Below, in pieces: positions 42,668-50,307 of a stretch of 64,000 nt of DNA. Under the pieces are notes generated by a model. That model was not told the DNA's origin, searched no databases, and saw only the letters and a list, made by a program, of their open reading frames with translations. The number at the start of each line of letters is the position of its first letter. The stretch's first letter is position 1. The stretch is from NCBI RefSeq assembly GCF_017744695.1, contig NZ_JAGIAS010000001.1, positions 1,579,013-1,643,012 on the forward strand. Direction: 5' to 3'. The position numbers were made by a program, and so were the translations under genes. Source of the DNA: Dyadobacter sp. (GTDB taxonomy: Bacteria > Bacteroidota > Bacteroidia > Cytophagales > Spirosomataceae).

Positions 42668-43804
42668 ATGCGTAAACGGATCATTAAATTTTCCTTCATG
42701 ATATTCTTCATTTTTCTGGCATTGATCGCCCTTGGCGTGTATGCATTCATGCAGCAACCATTATTCGGAAGACACCCCTCGGGCGCACGGCTCGAACGAA
42801 TCCAAAAATCGCCCCACTACCGCGACGGACAGTTCCAAAACGAAAGCTTCACCCCCGACCTCGCTGAAGGCAACAGTTACCTGAAAGTGTTCACGAAGTT
42901 TTTTTTCGGCAAAAGCAAATACAATATTCCCGGAGCATTGATCCCCTCCCAAAAAACAGATCTGCTGCATTTAAAACCGGAAGAAAATGTGCTGGTGTGG
43001 TTCGGGCATTCGTCCTATTTTATGCAGATCGACGGCAAAACCATCCTTGTAGACCCGGTTTTCAGCGGCAGCGCGTCGCCCATTAAATTCACAACCCCCA
43101 GTTTCAGAGGGAGTGATGTGTATAAAGTAGAAGATTTACCGGCCATCGACTACCTCTTCATTTCCCACGATCACTGGGACCACCTCGATTATGAAACTAT
43201 CCTGAAACTCAAAACGAAGGTCGGCAAGGTCATAACCGGCCTCGGTACGGGCGAGCACCTGGAATATTGGGGTTACGACGTGGCCAATATCATTGAAAAA
43301 GACTGGAATGAAAGCGCCGACCTCGGCGACGGTTTCAAAGTGAATGTAACGCCCGGAAGGCATTTTTCAGGCCGCGATTTCAAACGCAACCGCGCATTGT
43401 GGGTATCATTTGTTTTGCAGACGCCTACGTTAAAGATTTTCATCGGCGGAGATTCGGGCTATGACAATCATTTCAAAAGGATCGGAGCCGAATTTGGGCC
43501 ATTCGACCTCGCTTTGCTGGAATGCGGCCAGTACAACGAAGCCTGGAAATACATCCACATGATGCCCGAAGAAACCGTAACCGCAGCCCGCGAACTTGGC
43601 GCGAAAAAGCTCATGCCGGTCCACTGGGCCAAATTCGCCCTCTCCATCCACGACTGGAACGAGCCCATCCTCCGCGCCAGCGCCGAAGCCCAAAAGCAAG
43701 GCATGCCGCTCGTAACCCCGCTCATCGGACAAAAGGTGGAATTAAAAGGAGATCAGACATTTACGCAATGGTGGAAGGAAGCAAGGTTGCAGCCGGAGGG
43801 GTAG
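42668..43804 (+). CDS. MBL-fold metallo-hydrolase (UlaG/NAPE-PLD-like)
   Basis: This 378-residue metallo-beta-lactamase-fold hydrolase is anchored by an N-terminal TM helix (about 8-28). Motifs: VLVWFGHSSYFMQIDGKTILVDPVF (motif of the UlaG/NAPE-PLD group), the zinc site SHDHWDHLDY, GRHFSGRD, GGDSGYDNHF and a late His (MPVHWAKFAL). Residues 30-90 (GRHPSGARLERIQKSPHY, FQNESFTPDL) match the N-terminal extension seen in NAPE-phospholipase-D-like proteins. The substrate could be a phosphodiester or lactone, and none can be chosen from sequence. It stands alone, with the hicA gene beginning 72 bases downstream. Confidence 0.9.
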   Translation: MRKRIIKFSFMIFFIFLALIALGVYAFMQQPLFGRHPSGARLERIQKSPHYRDGQFQNESFTPDLAEGNSYLKVFTKFFFGKSKYNIPGALIPSQKTDLLHLKPEENVLVWFGHSSYFMQIDGKTILVDPVFSGSASPIKFTTPSFRGSDVYKVEDLPAIDYLFISHDHWDHLDYETILKLKTKVGKVITGLGTGEHLEYWGYDVANIIEKDWNESADLGDGFKVNVTPGRHFSGRDFKRNRALWVSFVLQTPTLKIFIGGDSGYDNHFKRIGAEFGPFDLALLECGQYNEAWKYIHMMPEETVTAARELGAKKLMPVHWAKFALSIHDWNEPILRASAEAQKQGMPLVTPLIGQKVELKGDQTFTQWWKEARLQPEG

Positions 43805-43817
43805 GAAAAGATATTAC

Positions 43818-43865
43818 TTGACAAAAGGTAACAAATTTGTTACCTTTATTATTCACACACTATCA
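43818..43865 (+). promoter_or_regulatory. Promoter-operator of the first hicAB module
   Basis: TTG at 43818-43820, 20 bases, then TACCTTTA at 43841-43848 (one mismatch from TAnnTTTG). A perfect 24-bp palindrome (half-site AAAGGTAACAAA) covers 43824-43847, filling the spacer and -7 box, where a bound HicB would block the polymerase. ACACACTATCA follows at 43855-43865, about where transcription should begin. Confidence 0.65.
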
Positions 43866-43875
43866 TTCCTGGTTT

Positions 43876-44052
43876 ATGACTTCAAAAGAAGTTTTAAGAC
43901 AGGATGGCTGGTATGAAAAGGCACAGAAAGGCAGCCACTTACAGCTAATCCATGATTTTAAGAAAGGAAAAGTAACCGTTCCGATGCATGGCGGTGATTT
44001 GAATCCCGCTACATTGAATAGTATCTTAAAACAGGCAGGGTTAAAAGATTGA
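43876..44052 (+). CDS. hicA: HicA-family toxin (mRNA interferase)
   Basis: This 58-residue toxin has the double-stranded-RNA-binding-like HicA fold. The catalytic His is in QKGSHLQLIHD, and the usual end ATLNSILKQAGLKD is present. ATG 43876 was chosen; upstream residues in the frame are not HicA-like. HicA proteins cleave mRNAs and are held inactive by HicB. The N-terminus (MTSKEVLRQDGWY) is two or three residues shorter than the SSKDVIKLLEKNGW of standard members, so the first helix is slightly trimmed. The hicB gene follows seven bases downstream in the same direction, the canonical order. Confidence 0.9.
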   Translation: MTSKEVLRQDGWYEKAQKGSHLQLIHDFKKGKVTVPMHGGDLNPATLNSILKQAGLKD

Positions 44053-44059
44053 GACAGTT

Positions 44060-44464
44060 ATGGACACCTTCAAAACACCAGAAAAGGAAGTAATCACATT
44101 GATTGTGGAGACCGGCAAAGCTTCACTTTGGGGGCGCATTCATTATGACGACAACCTAATAGTAGACGAAGCAGCGACCGTCGAGGAATTACAATCCAAA
44201 ATGAGAACGCTTCTTTTGGACTTTCATGATTTAGACCCAAAGTCATACGACTTCAGGATCGAATATGACCTTACGGTATTTTTTGAAAAATTTGATTTTC
44301 TTAAAATCACAAAGGTAGCCGAGCTTTCTGGGATCAATGGCAGCCTCCTCAGGCAATATGCTACCGGAAAAAAGTATCCGTCTGCCAAGCAAGCCGCGAA
44401 GATTGAGAGCGTAATTAAAGAGTTGGCAAGTCATTTAGCCGAGGCGCATATTTACGTGCACTAG
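44060..44464 (+). CDS. hicB: HicB-family antitoxin
   Basis: This 134-residue antitoxin has an N-terminal partial-RNase-H-like HicB domain (about 10-75: ITLIVETGKASLWGRIHYDDNLIVDEAATVEELQSKM). The C-terminal DNA-binding domain (about 75-125) is of the helix-turn-helix type, with VAELSGINGSLLRQYATGKKYPSAKQAAKIE. The family neutralises HicA and represses its own operon. It aligns with the HicB at 44577-44984, most closely over the HTH (GIN.SLxRxYxxGxKYPSxxQAxKxE). The matching operator of the module lies upstream of hicA1. Confidence 0.88.
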   Translation: MDTFKTPEKEVITLIVETGKASLWGRIHYDDNLIVDEAATVEELQSKMRTLLLDFHDLDPKSYDFRIEYDLTVFFEKFDFLKITKVAELSGINGSLLRQYATGKKYPSAKQAAKIESVIKELASHLAEAHIYVH

Positions 44465-44502
44465 AAGCCTCTCTGTGAGTGGAATCTTAACACACTATAA
44501 AA

Positions 44503-44679
44503 ATGACACAGGAACTGGTTGACAAAGTACGGGCTTTTCTGACCGAGCGCAGTCCTTCAATCCCAATCGACTATCGTCATGCTAAAACAACCTCTCTTAA
44601 CTTCTCTCCCAACTCATGGATCGCGATTTCCAGCTTCTTGGCTTGTTGCGGTGAGGGATATTTTGAACCGGCGACATAG
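44503..44679 (+). pseudogene. Possible gene remnant between the two hicAB modules
   Basis: An ATG preceded by ACACACTATAA (44490-44500) opens a frame of 58 codons, starting MTQELVDKVRAFLTERSPSIPIDYR. Only the first 25 codons lie outside the antisense hicB2 gene; beyond that the frame simply reads the opposite strand of hicB2. The first part looks protein-like (an amphipathic helix followed by a short Pro segment) but matches no family that I can name. It may be the start of a gene cut off when the second module arrived, or it may be noise. Coding status is unproven. Confidence 0.3.
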
Positions 44680-44984
44680 TGCCTTACCAACGAGGGATTA
44701 ATACCTGCGCGCCGGGCGATACCAGCGACCTTTACATCGTCGAAGACTTCAAAGAATGCACTTAGATCATATACATGATCAAAATCAATATCGGAAGCCT
44801 TTACCAACCTCCATTCATTGTAAGCACTACCTTCATTTTCAATATAGTCTTCAAGCAATTCACGCAAATTCTGCTCGATTTCTTCGATAGTTGATCCGGA
44901 TGTCACAGGCAGATAGTCCGGCACATTTTCTATGCGCCCCCAAAGTTCCCCTTCATTTTTCTCAATTATTATAGTCAGTTTCAT
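44577..44984 (-). CDS. hicB: HicB-family antitoxin (second module)
   Basis: The protein has 135 residues. The HicB domain begins MKLTIIIEKNEGELWGRIENVPDYLPVTSGSTIEEIEQNL. The HTH includes VAGIARRAGINPSLVRHYVAGSKYPSPQQAKKLE. It is homologous to HicB1 over the whole length, with the best match in the DNA-binding part (KxxxxAxxxGINxSLxRxY), and weaker similarity in the toxin-binding half. This agrees with related operators but separate toxin specificity. The gene follows hicA2 after seven bases on the minus strand. Confidence 0.88.
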   Translation of the reverse strand: MKLTIIIEKNEGELWGRIENVPDYLPVTSGSTIEEIEQNLRELLEDYIENEGSAYNEWRLVKASDIDFDHVYDLSAFFEVFDDVKVAGIARRAGINPSLVRHYVAGSKYPSPQQAKKLEIAIHELGEKLREVVLA

Positions 44985-44991
44985 GATGACA

Positions 44992-45177
44992 CTATTTAAG
45001 ACCTGCTTCTTTTAGAATTCTATTTAATGTTCCCACAGGGATATCTTTGCTCCCGTGGTACGCGACAGGAATTGCATTTGGCATGTCGGGATGCTTGAAA
45101 ATCCGATGACTACCCCGGCATCTCGCCTCTCGCCAGCCATTTTGTTCAAGCAGTTTGATCAATTCCTTTGCATCCAT
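44992..45177 (-). CDS. hicA: HicA-family toxin (second module)
   Basis: This 61-residue HicA protein is complete, with MDAKELIKLLEQNGWREARCRGSHRIFKHPDMPNAIPV and the closing TLNRILKEAGLK. The catalytic His is in RGSHRIFKH. It differs from HicA1 in about half of its residues, so the two are diverged paralogs and not recent copies. It faces HicAB1 tail to tail: the two hicB genes end 112 bases apart. The leader and operator upstream resemble those of hicA1. Confidence 0.92.
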   Translation of the reverse strand: MDAKELIKLLEQNGWREARCRGSHRIFKHPDMPNAIPVAYHGSKDIPVGTLNRILKEAGLK

Positions 45178-45181
45178 CTTG

Positions 45182-45230
45182 TTATAGTGTGTATAAAAAT
45201 AAAGGTCGCAAAAATGCGACCTTTATGCAA
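45182..45230 (-). promoter_or_regulatory. Promoter-operator of the second hicAB module
   Basis: On the minus strand: TTG (45228-45230), 20 bases, then GACCTTTA (45200-45207). A 24-bp inverted repeat lies at 45201-45224 (half-site AAAGGTCGCA, with four central bases unpaired). ACACACTATAA follows at 45182-45192, close to the ATG. Spacing of every element equals that of the first module to within one base. The same hairpin could also end transcription of the XRE gene next to it. Confidence 0.65.
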
Positions 45231-45245
45231 ATATCAAGCACTGTT

Positions 45246-45581
45246 TTATTTCCTCCCCAATTCCCGCTCCAAAGCCGCGATCCGCTCATCCTGGTTTTGC
45301 AATGCCTTTCGCTGCAAATCAATGTATTCGTCTTTACTTATCGTGATAACATCGGCATTGTTGACAAACTCAGGGTCATTGCCGCCACGTCCAAGTAGTA
45401 GCCAATACGGATTCACATCGAATAGCGTGACGATTTCACCGATCGCCTCCGCTGTCAAACTTGCTGCGCCCTTTTCAAATCTATGATAGGTACTTTGAGC
45501 AACACCAATCTTCTTAGCAAACTGGGTCTCACTAAGTTGCAAATGCTCGCGAAGTATTCGAACTCTTTGATAGTCAAACAT
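45246..45581 (-). CDS. XRE-family transcriptional regulator
   Basis: This 111-residue regulator has an N-terminal XRE/Cro helix-turn-helix (about 5-62: RVRILREHLQLSETQFAKKIGVAQSTYHRFEKGAASL...IVTLFDVNPYWLLLG). A C-terminal coiled coil (about 85-110: DEYIDLQRKALQNQDERIAALERELG) probably dimerises it. It is encoded divergently from a small hypothetical gene, with an inverted repeat in the 99-base gap that may be its operator. Proximity to the HicAB modules suggests a shared accessory block, but a control link to them is not shown. No toxin partner is encoded next to it in the same direction. Confidence 0.88.
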   Translation of the reverse strand: MFDYQRVRILREHLQLSETQFAKKIGVAQSTYHRFEKGAASLTAEAIGEIVTLFDVNPYWLLLGRGGNDPEFVNNADVITISKDEYIDLQRKALQNQDERIAALERELGRK

Positions 45582-45596
45582 CAGTAAAAAAGTAGC

Positions 45597-45644
45597 AAAT
45601 TTAATTCATTTTGAATTGCTGTTAATTTGAAATGAATTAAATTT
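45597..45644. promoter_or_regulatory. Inverted repeat, probable operator between XRE and hypothetical genes
   Basis: AAATTTAATTCATTT (45597-45611) and its exact reverse complement (45630-45644) are separated by 18 bases. The site sits between divergent start codons, where an autoregulatory XRE protein would bind. AT content is very high, so a chance palindrome is not excluded. Confidence 0.45.
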
Positions 45645-45680
45645 GATAAAACACAATCTGTTAACCGCAAATTACACATT

Positions 45681-45953
45681 ATGCACATCGAAACAAGTTT
45701 GACCGATCCGGCGGTATTGCCGATCAAACAACGGTTGTTACAACGCTTCGCAAAAGCCAAGGAAATCGTTGGGCCCAAATGGCGCGAAAAGCTGGCGTTG
45801 AACGACCCGTTTTTCGATACGCGTACAGGCGAGGCGTATATGCGCTCGGTCGCGCAGGCATATTCGGACGCGAAACGCGGGCACGTCGACCGCATCGAGC
45901 GTGTGACACTGGCGCTGGAAAGAATTGCCGGAATCAGATCGGTCCCTATTTAA
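45681..45953 (+). CDS. Small hypothetical protein
   Basis: This 90-residue protein is of unknown family. It reads MHIETSLTDPAVLPIKQRLLQRFAKAKEIVG and continues with FDTRTGEAYMRSVAQAYSDAKRGHVDRIERV, a mostly helical, basic sequence without TM or signal peptide. The arrangement, divergent from an XRE regulator and with a terminator after the stop, and codon use similar to the neighbours support it as real. It may be a DNA-associated small protein, but that would be a guess. Confidence 0.65.
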   Translation: MHIETSLTDPAVLPIKQRLLQRFAKAKEIVGPKWREKLALNDPFFDTRTGEAYMRSVAQAYSDAKRGHVDRIERVTLALERIAGIRSVPI

Positions 45954-45969
45954 AACATCATTTCAATAA

Positions 45970-46002
45970 AAAACGGCCGGGCTTCAATAACCCGGCCGTT
46001 TG
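45970..46002. terminator. Terminator between the small hypothetical gene and the T9SS cargo gene
   Basis: AAACGGCCGGG and CCCGGCCGTTT form a very stable 11-bp stem with an A-run on one side and TTT on the other. It serves both convergent genes. Confidence 0.85.
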
Positions 46003-46025
46003 GCATTTGAATGCTATCTGATGGA

Positions 46026-48203
46026 TCACTCAGCTTTGATAAAGCGCAGTTTCGTCGCTTCGCCGCCGTGATTGATCTTCATAAAGTAATGTCCGCTGCC
46101 AAGCTTTTTCACGTTAATGCGATGGTTGTTGCTACCTTCCGAGATGGCGATCGTTGAGCTACCTACCGGTTGGCCGGCGATGTTGTAGATCGTTACTTCC
46201 GAAGTCCCGGCAGTACGCGATGAGAATTGAACGTTCACATACTCCTGAGCGGGGTTTGGCGCAATTACTGTACCAGAAATGAGGGCCGGTTTAACCGCCA
46301 CGATCTTACTCCTGGTGTAAGTACCGTCGATATCGATCTGCTTCAATTGGTAGTAATTGGTGCCCAGCAACGGATTTTTATCCAGGAAGCTGTATTTGCC
46401 GATACGCTGGTCGGTGAGGGCCACTTTACCTAGTACTTCTTCGTTCTGCATACGATCGTCGAAACGCAGCACCTCAAACTCTTTTCCATCTTTTTCCTCC
46501 ACCACATTCCAGGTCAGCTCCACACCTTTCTCAACGCTTTTTCCTTCAAAATTCGAAATGTAGATAGGAAGCGGAACGTTCACGCCAAATGCGATGGTCG
46601 AAGTAGGCGATTTGCAGTTTCCACCCTGAATTTCGAGGGTATATGCACCAGTTGCCAACGTATTGTAACCGATCGTCGGTGTATTGCTTGTTGGCGCAAC
46701 GCGGTTCTGGCGCAGGAGAACGCCGTCTTTTTTAACCTTCCAGTCGATCGCAAATACATTATCGCCATCGAAAAGGAATTGCAGGCCTGTTTCACCAGAA
46801 GACACGATCGACTGCAAACTCGGTCCACGTGTACATGCAGTACGTGTGTCGGTTGACGAGATACTGAAACTCTTTGTAACCACCGATGCTGCTTTGCAAT
46901 CCTCGGCTTTCAGCTCGAAAGTATAAGTACCATTTTGCAGGTAGCTGAATGTCAGGTTAGCTGTATTGGAAGTAAGTGTACCAGTTTTACCACTTCCGAC
47001 GGCAAAATTGCTGCCATCCAGGATTCTCCATGAAAACACGTGCAGGTTGGTACCACCGTAGTTGATCGTCGCGCTACTTGGTGTAATGGAGGTGATGCTC
47101 GTTACCGACGGTCCGTTCTGGCAATCAGGAACCACCACCACAGGTTCGTTGATCGTAAATGCGCGGCTGCTCACTGCCGAAGAGCAGTTGTTGCCTTCGA
47201 TTTCCAATGTATAGTTACCCGGAGCCAGCGAAGAGTACGATATACTGGTAGAAGTGGCGCTGCCGAAATCGTTGGTCGTGCCTGATCTAACCTCGGTACC
47301 GCTTGATTTGATCCGCCATTTCAGACTTGTAACGCCTGAACCGGTAAAAGAAACCGTCAGGGCAGTCTGGCTGATATTGCTCACGTTGCTGATGGCCGGG
47401 CCAGACGCACAGTTATTATCAGGTAGCGGAGTGGCAGTTTTAGGAGCCGTAGGCCAGAAACAGCCATTCACCATTTCGGGAGTCAATACCCCTCTCCATT
47501 GCGGATCCAGATAACTTCCGCCGCTACCCTGGATTGTTTCCACGAGGAGTCCCATGTAATAGTTGTCGGTACGGGTATCGTTCTCACCCTGCTTGATCAT
47601 CACGCGCAGAAGGCCGTTCACATATTTGATAAACTGATAAGTATTACCTGTGCTACCCACGAAAACGCCCAATCTGTTACCATCCGGCATTATCACGCCA
47701 TTACAGGTGATCTGTCCACCACTGCTACCCAATAAGTTTACCGGTGCAGTGCTGGGGTCAACCGGGTTCACACAGCCGTTGATCAATGCGTCGTTGGCGG
47801 AGTTGACCGGAAAAGTACCCTCCTGAAGGTGATAAAGGATCCAGATGTTATCAGGCACACGACCATTCCAGTTGAGATAAACCCTGTTATCGGTAATCTG
47901 CGTATACACGGGTTGACCATCCCCCGTTTTTCCCAGATATTCTCCGTGTGTCCATGTCCGGCCGCCGCAGGAAACCCTGGTAGCCAATGGCGCAGCCGTT
48001 TTGGCCGCAATGGTAAATGATTCGTCCGCAGACTCTGCATAGGGGTTCCTGATTTCGTAAGAGCCGTTCAGGTCACTTGCAATACTGCTTTCCAGATTTA
48101 CACTGTCCGCAGGCATTGCCATGCTTCCAGCGTCGTTGTTAGGAGCCGCTGCCACTGAGCTTATCACTCCTCCCGCAAAAACAAGTTTCAGTAAAAATTT
48201 CAT
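46026..48203 (-). CDS. Secreted T9SS cargo protein with Ig-like repeats
   Basis: This 725-residue exported protein has a signal peptide of about 20 residues. It starts with a domain (about 75-275) of unknown type that contains paired Cys (CGGRTWTHG, LINGCVNPV, QITCNGVIM, VNGCFWPT). Three Ig-like repeats of about 90 residues follow, each opening Cys-x-x-GP (NCASGPAISN, DCQNGPSVTS, ACTRGPSLQS) and closing with a second Cys (NNCSSA, EDCKAA, GNCKSP), which could form a disulfide per repeat. The last 80 residues are a type A T9SS sorting domain (APNPAQEYVNVQF, VTIYNIAGQPV, GHYFMKINHGGEATKLRFIKAE). It is therefore secreted through type IX and probably surface-attached. The function of the N-terminal part is unknown; an adhesin-like role is plausible. 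Confidence 0.85.
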   Translation of the reverse strand: MKFLLKLVFAGGVISSVAAAPNNDAGSMAMPADSVNLESSIASDLNGSYEIRNPYAESADESFTIAAKTAAPLATRVSCGGRTWTHGEYLGKTGDGQPVYTQITDNRVYLNWNGRVPDNIWILYHLQEGTFPVNSANDALINGCVNPVDPSTAPVNLLGSSGGQITCNGVIMPDGNRLGVFVGSTGNTYQFIKYVNGLLRVMIKQGENDTRTDNYYMGLLVETIQGSGGSYLDPQWRGVLTPEMVNGCFWPTAPKTATPLPDNNCASGPAISNVSNISQTALTVSFTGSGVTSLKWRIKSSGTEVRSGTTNDFGSATSTSISYSSLAPGNYTLEIEGNNCSSAVSSRAFTINEPVVVVPDCQNGPSVTSITSITPSSATINYGGTNLHVFSWRILDGSNFAVGSGKTGTLTSNTANLTFSYLQNGTYTFELKAEDCKAASVVTKSFSISSTDTRTACTRGPSLQSIVSSGETGLQFLFDGDNVFAIDWKVKKDGVLLRQNRVAPTSNTPTIGYNTLATGAYTLEIQGGNCKSPTSTIAFGVNVPLPIYISNFEGKSVEKGVELTWNVVEEKDGKEFEVLRFDDRMQNEEVLGKVALTDQRIGKYSFLDKNPLLGTNYYQLKQIDIDGTYTRSKIVAVKPALISGTVIAPNPAQEYVNVQFSSRTAGTSEVTIYNIAGQPVGSSTIAISEGSNNHRINVKKLGSGHYFMKINHGGEATKLRFIKAE

Positions 48204-48282
48204 AGAGCGTAAAAAATAAGTGGGCGATGCGAACGGAATAATCGAATGTAATACAATTTGAAACCGACATTTTCGTTCGTTC

Positions 48283-48290
48283 CAAATATA
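48283..48290 (-). promoter_or_regulatory. -7 element (TATATTTG) of the T9SS cargo gene
   Basis: An exact TAnnTTTG on the minus strand, 79 bases before the ATG, implies a leader of about 70 bases. No TTG is at the -33 distance. The rest of the 363-base gap (48204-48566) is AT-rich and holds no credible gene. Confidence 0.35.
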
Positions 48291-48566
48291 CTACAAAGAC
48301 CTAGAAAAGATTTTATACTTGTAGAATAATATTGCTCGCTAAATCATTGAAATGCCTCGCTCGATAAACGAAAAATCGACAAAATCGCCTCTGGTGTATT
48401 TTCAGACACAATTTTTGTGACAAGCACTCCTGAAATTTAATGAGAAAATTAAAAGTTAAAAAAATGCAAAATCCGCAAATAGCTGAACCTAAGCGAGAAC
48501 TAGCTCTATAACTTATTGAACTAGTTAGCGAATTCATATGAAACCAGAAGCAATTTTGGGAAGTGT

Positions 48567-49595
48567 TCAGCTGTGAAAGGCCATTAGCCGGCTGCTATAT
48601 TCGAGGTACCACCGGGCAAATTCTGCGATTCCCCGGCTAAGCGATACCTGGGGTTTGTAATGCGTTACTTTTTCCAAATTCTCGCCGCTTGCCCAGGTTC
48701 TGGGAACATCGCCTGCCTGCATAGGTAGAAAATGTTTGATCGCTTTTGCGCCCATACTCCATTCAAGTTCTTCGATAAATTGCATCAGGTTGACAGGCGA
48801 ACCGTTACCGATATTCAATACGCGGTACGGAGGCTCCTCTGCAAAATTGGCCACCATAGTCTGCGCCACACCTTCGACAACGTCTCCGACGAATGTAAAG
48901 TCGCGCTCCATTTCTCCATTGTTGAATACCTGAATCGGCTCCCCTTCCTGAATCGCGCGGGCGAAAAGCATCGGTGCCATGTCGGGGCGCCCCCAGGGGC
49001 CGTACACCGTAAAGAACCGCAGGCAGGTGACAGGTATTTTATAAAGGTGACTATATGCGTGTGCCATCAGCTCGTTGCCTTTCTTTGTCGCTGCGTAAAG
49101 GCTCATTGGCGAATCGGCTTTGTCGTCTTCCATGAAAGGAATTTTGGCATTCGCCCCATACACCGACGACGACGAAGCATGCACGAGATGTTTGGGAGGG
49201 AAATAGCGGCAGGCTTCAAGGACATAATGAAACCCGATGATATTGGACTGTACGTAAACGTCCGGATTCTCGATCGAGTAGCGTACACCCGCCTGCGCGG
49301 CGAGGTTGATCACGTAGTCGAACCGCTCCGCCTGGAACAGGCTAAAAAGCTGCTGCTTGTCTTCCAGGTTCATGCGCACGAAGCGGTAGCGGGTACTGAC
49401 CGAACTTTGCACGAGCTGGTACCATTTAATCAGCTCCTGCCGGATACCCGTTTCTTTTAGCCTTGCGTATTTGAGCTGGGGGGAATAATAGTCGTTGATA
49501 TTATCGAGGCCTACCACTTCGAAACCCTCTTGAAGCAGCTTCATCACAGTATGAAACCCGATAAACCCCGCGCTGCCGGTTACCAATACTTTCAT
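48567..49595 (-). CDS. NAD-dependent UDP-glucuronate 4-epimerase
   Basis: This 342-residue short-chain dehydrogenase/epimerase starts at ATG 49595 (MKVLVTGSAGFIGFHTVMKLL). Residues upstream in the frame are low-complexity and not conserved. The NAD-binding GSAGFIG, the nucleotide loop LDNINDYYSPQLKYARL (typical for UDP-GlcA epimerases), catalytic SSSSVYG and YAATKKGNEL (Tyr-x3-Lys), and the end with LSRGIAEFARWYLEY are seen. The product UDP-galacturonate is a building block for capsule and O-antigen. It is about 20 kb from the polysaccharide operon and may supply it; the link is only inferred. Confidence 0.88.
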   Translation of the reverse strand: MKVLVTGSAGFIGFHTVMKLLQEGFEVVGLDNINDYYSPQLKYARLKETGIRQELIKWYQLVQSSVSTRYRFVRMNLEDKQQLFSLFQAERFDYVINLAAQAGVRYSIENPDVYVQSNIIGFHYVLEACRYFPPKHLVHASSSSVYGANAKIPFMEDDKADSPMSLYAATKKGNELMAHAYSHLYKIPVTCLRFFTVYGPWGRPDMAPMLFARAIQEGEPIQVFNNGEMERDFTFVGDVVEGVAQTMVANFAEEPPYRVLNIGNGSPVNLMQFIEELEWSMGAKAIKHFLPMQAGDVPRTWASGENLEKVTHYKPQVSLSRGIAEFARWYLEYSSRLMAFHS

Positions 49596-49798
49596 AGAGA
49601 AAGATACCCATTGCCCCGATTGGATATACCTGCTCAATGCAGATTTAACGAATTCTTCACATCGGAAACCACGGCCACCACGCCTGCGCGAAGCCACGAA
49701 ACGGCCCGCCCGTCAGCTAGCGCAAGATCTCTTAACCACACTATCGGTCACAAAATATGTGATGAATCACAAATTATTTCGACGAATAAATTATTGTA

Positions 49799-50041
49799 TT
49801 AACTAGAAATACTTATCAATATTGAAGCACCTAACGACTCTTTTGGAAGTGTCGCTCCTCGCAACTCAACGTTTTCAGACATTACTTCCTTATGATAACC
49901 AGCACTATACACATACCCAATCAATACCATTCTACCTCCTTCTCTCACCAGCAATTTGGTACCGGTCGCGACTGCCTTGATCGTTAGGCTTTGGCACCGG
50001 TTGGAGTGTACAGAAGTTATTGCGGACAACACGAGAAGCAA
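49799..50041 (-). pseudogene. Possible decayed gene fragment
   Basis: An open frame of about 80 codons has protein-like composition (LVREGGRMVLIGYVYSAGYHKEVMSENVELRGATLPKESLG). It has only a TTG as possible start, an upstream in-frame stop shortly before it, and no nearby partner. The sequence resembles a beta-strand-rich C-terminal domain, but I cannot name a family. It could also be a shadow in non-coding DNA. Confidence 0.25.
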
Positions 50042-50271
50042 ATGCCGGGCACGATCATTATTTCAGGGGCTTGAAAGGGCCGGGGCTGTTTTTGATGTCA
50101 TGTGTTAAGGGTAAATCACACATCCTATGCAATCTACAACGCATTAAACGTGAAAGCGGTGGCATAAAAACCTAGAAAAATCCTATGCGCTCCACAAGTT
50201 TTGGCATTGAGCCGGCTCACTCATGAAGAATTTGGGATTTGTTTCACCTATGTTTCACTAGGCGAAAAGAA

Positions 50272-50307
50272 AAAAGCCAATCAGAGTGTTATATCTGACT
50301 GGCTTTT
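50272..50307 (-). terminator. Terminator of tRNA-Glu
   Basis: On the minus strand AAAAGCCAGTCAGA pairs with TCTGATTGGCTTTT around a loop of eight bases and continues with TTCTTTTCG. It lies 35 bases after the tRNA. Confidence 0.75.

Noticed and set aside
48313..48537. 74-codon minus-strand frame upstream of the T9SS cargo gene
   Set aside because: Composition (Ser/Cys/Phe/Leu-rich, no motif) and AT-rich intergenic DNA speak against coding.
48732..49460. Open frame of 242 codons opposite the epimerase
   Set aside because: A shadow frame; the epimerase has complete catalytic motifs.
49758..49771. CRP-like site TGTGATGAATCACA
   Set aside because: The spacing between TGTGA and TCACA is 4 and not 6, it is over 160 bases from the epimerase start, and a 12-base palindrome in AT-rich DNA is weak evidence.
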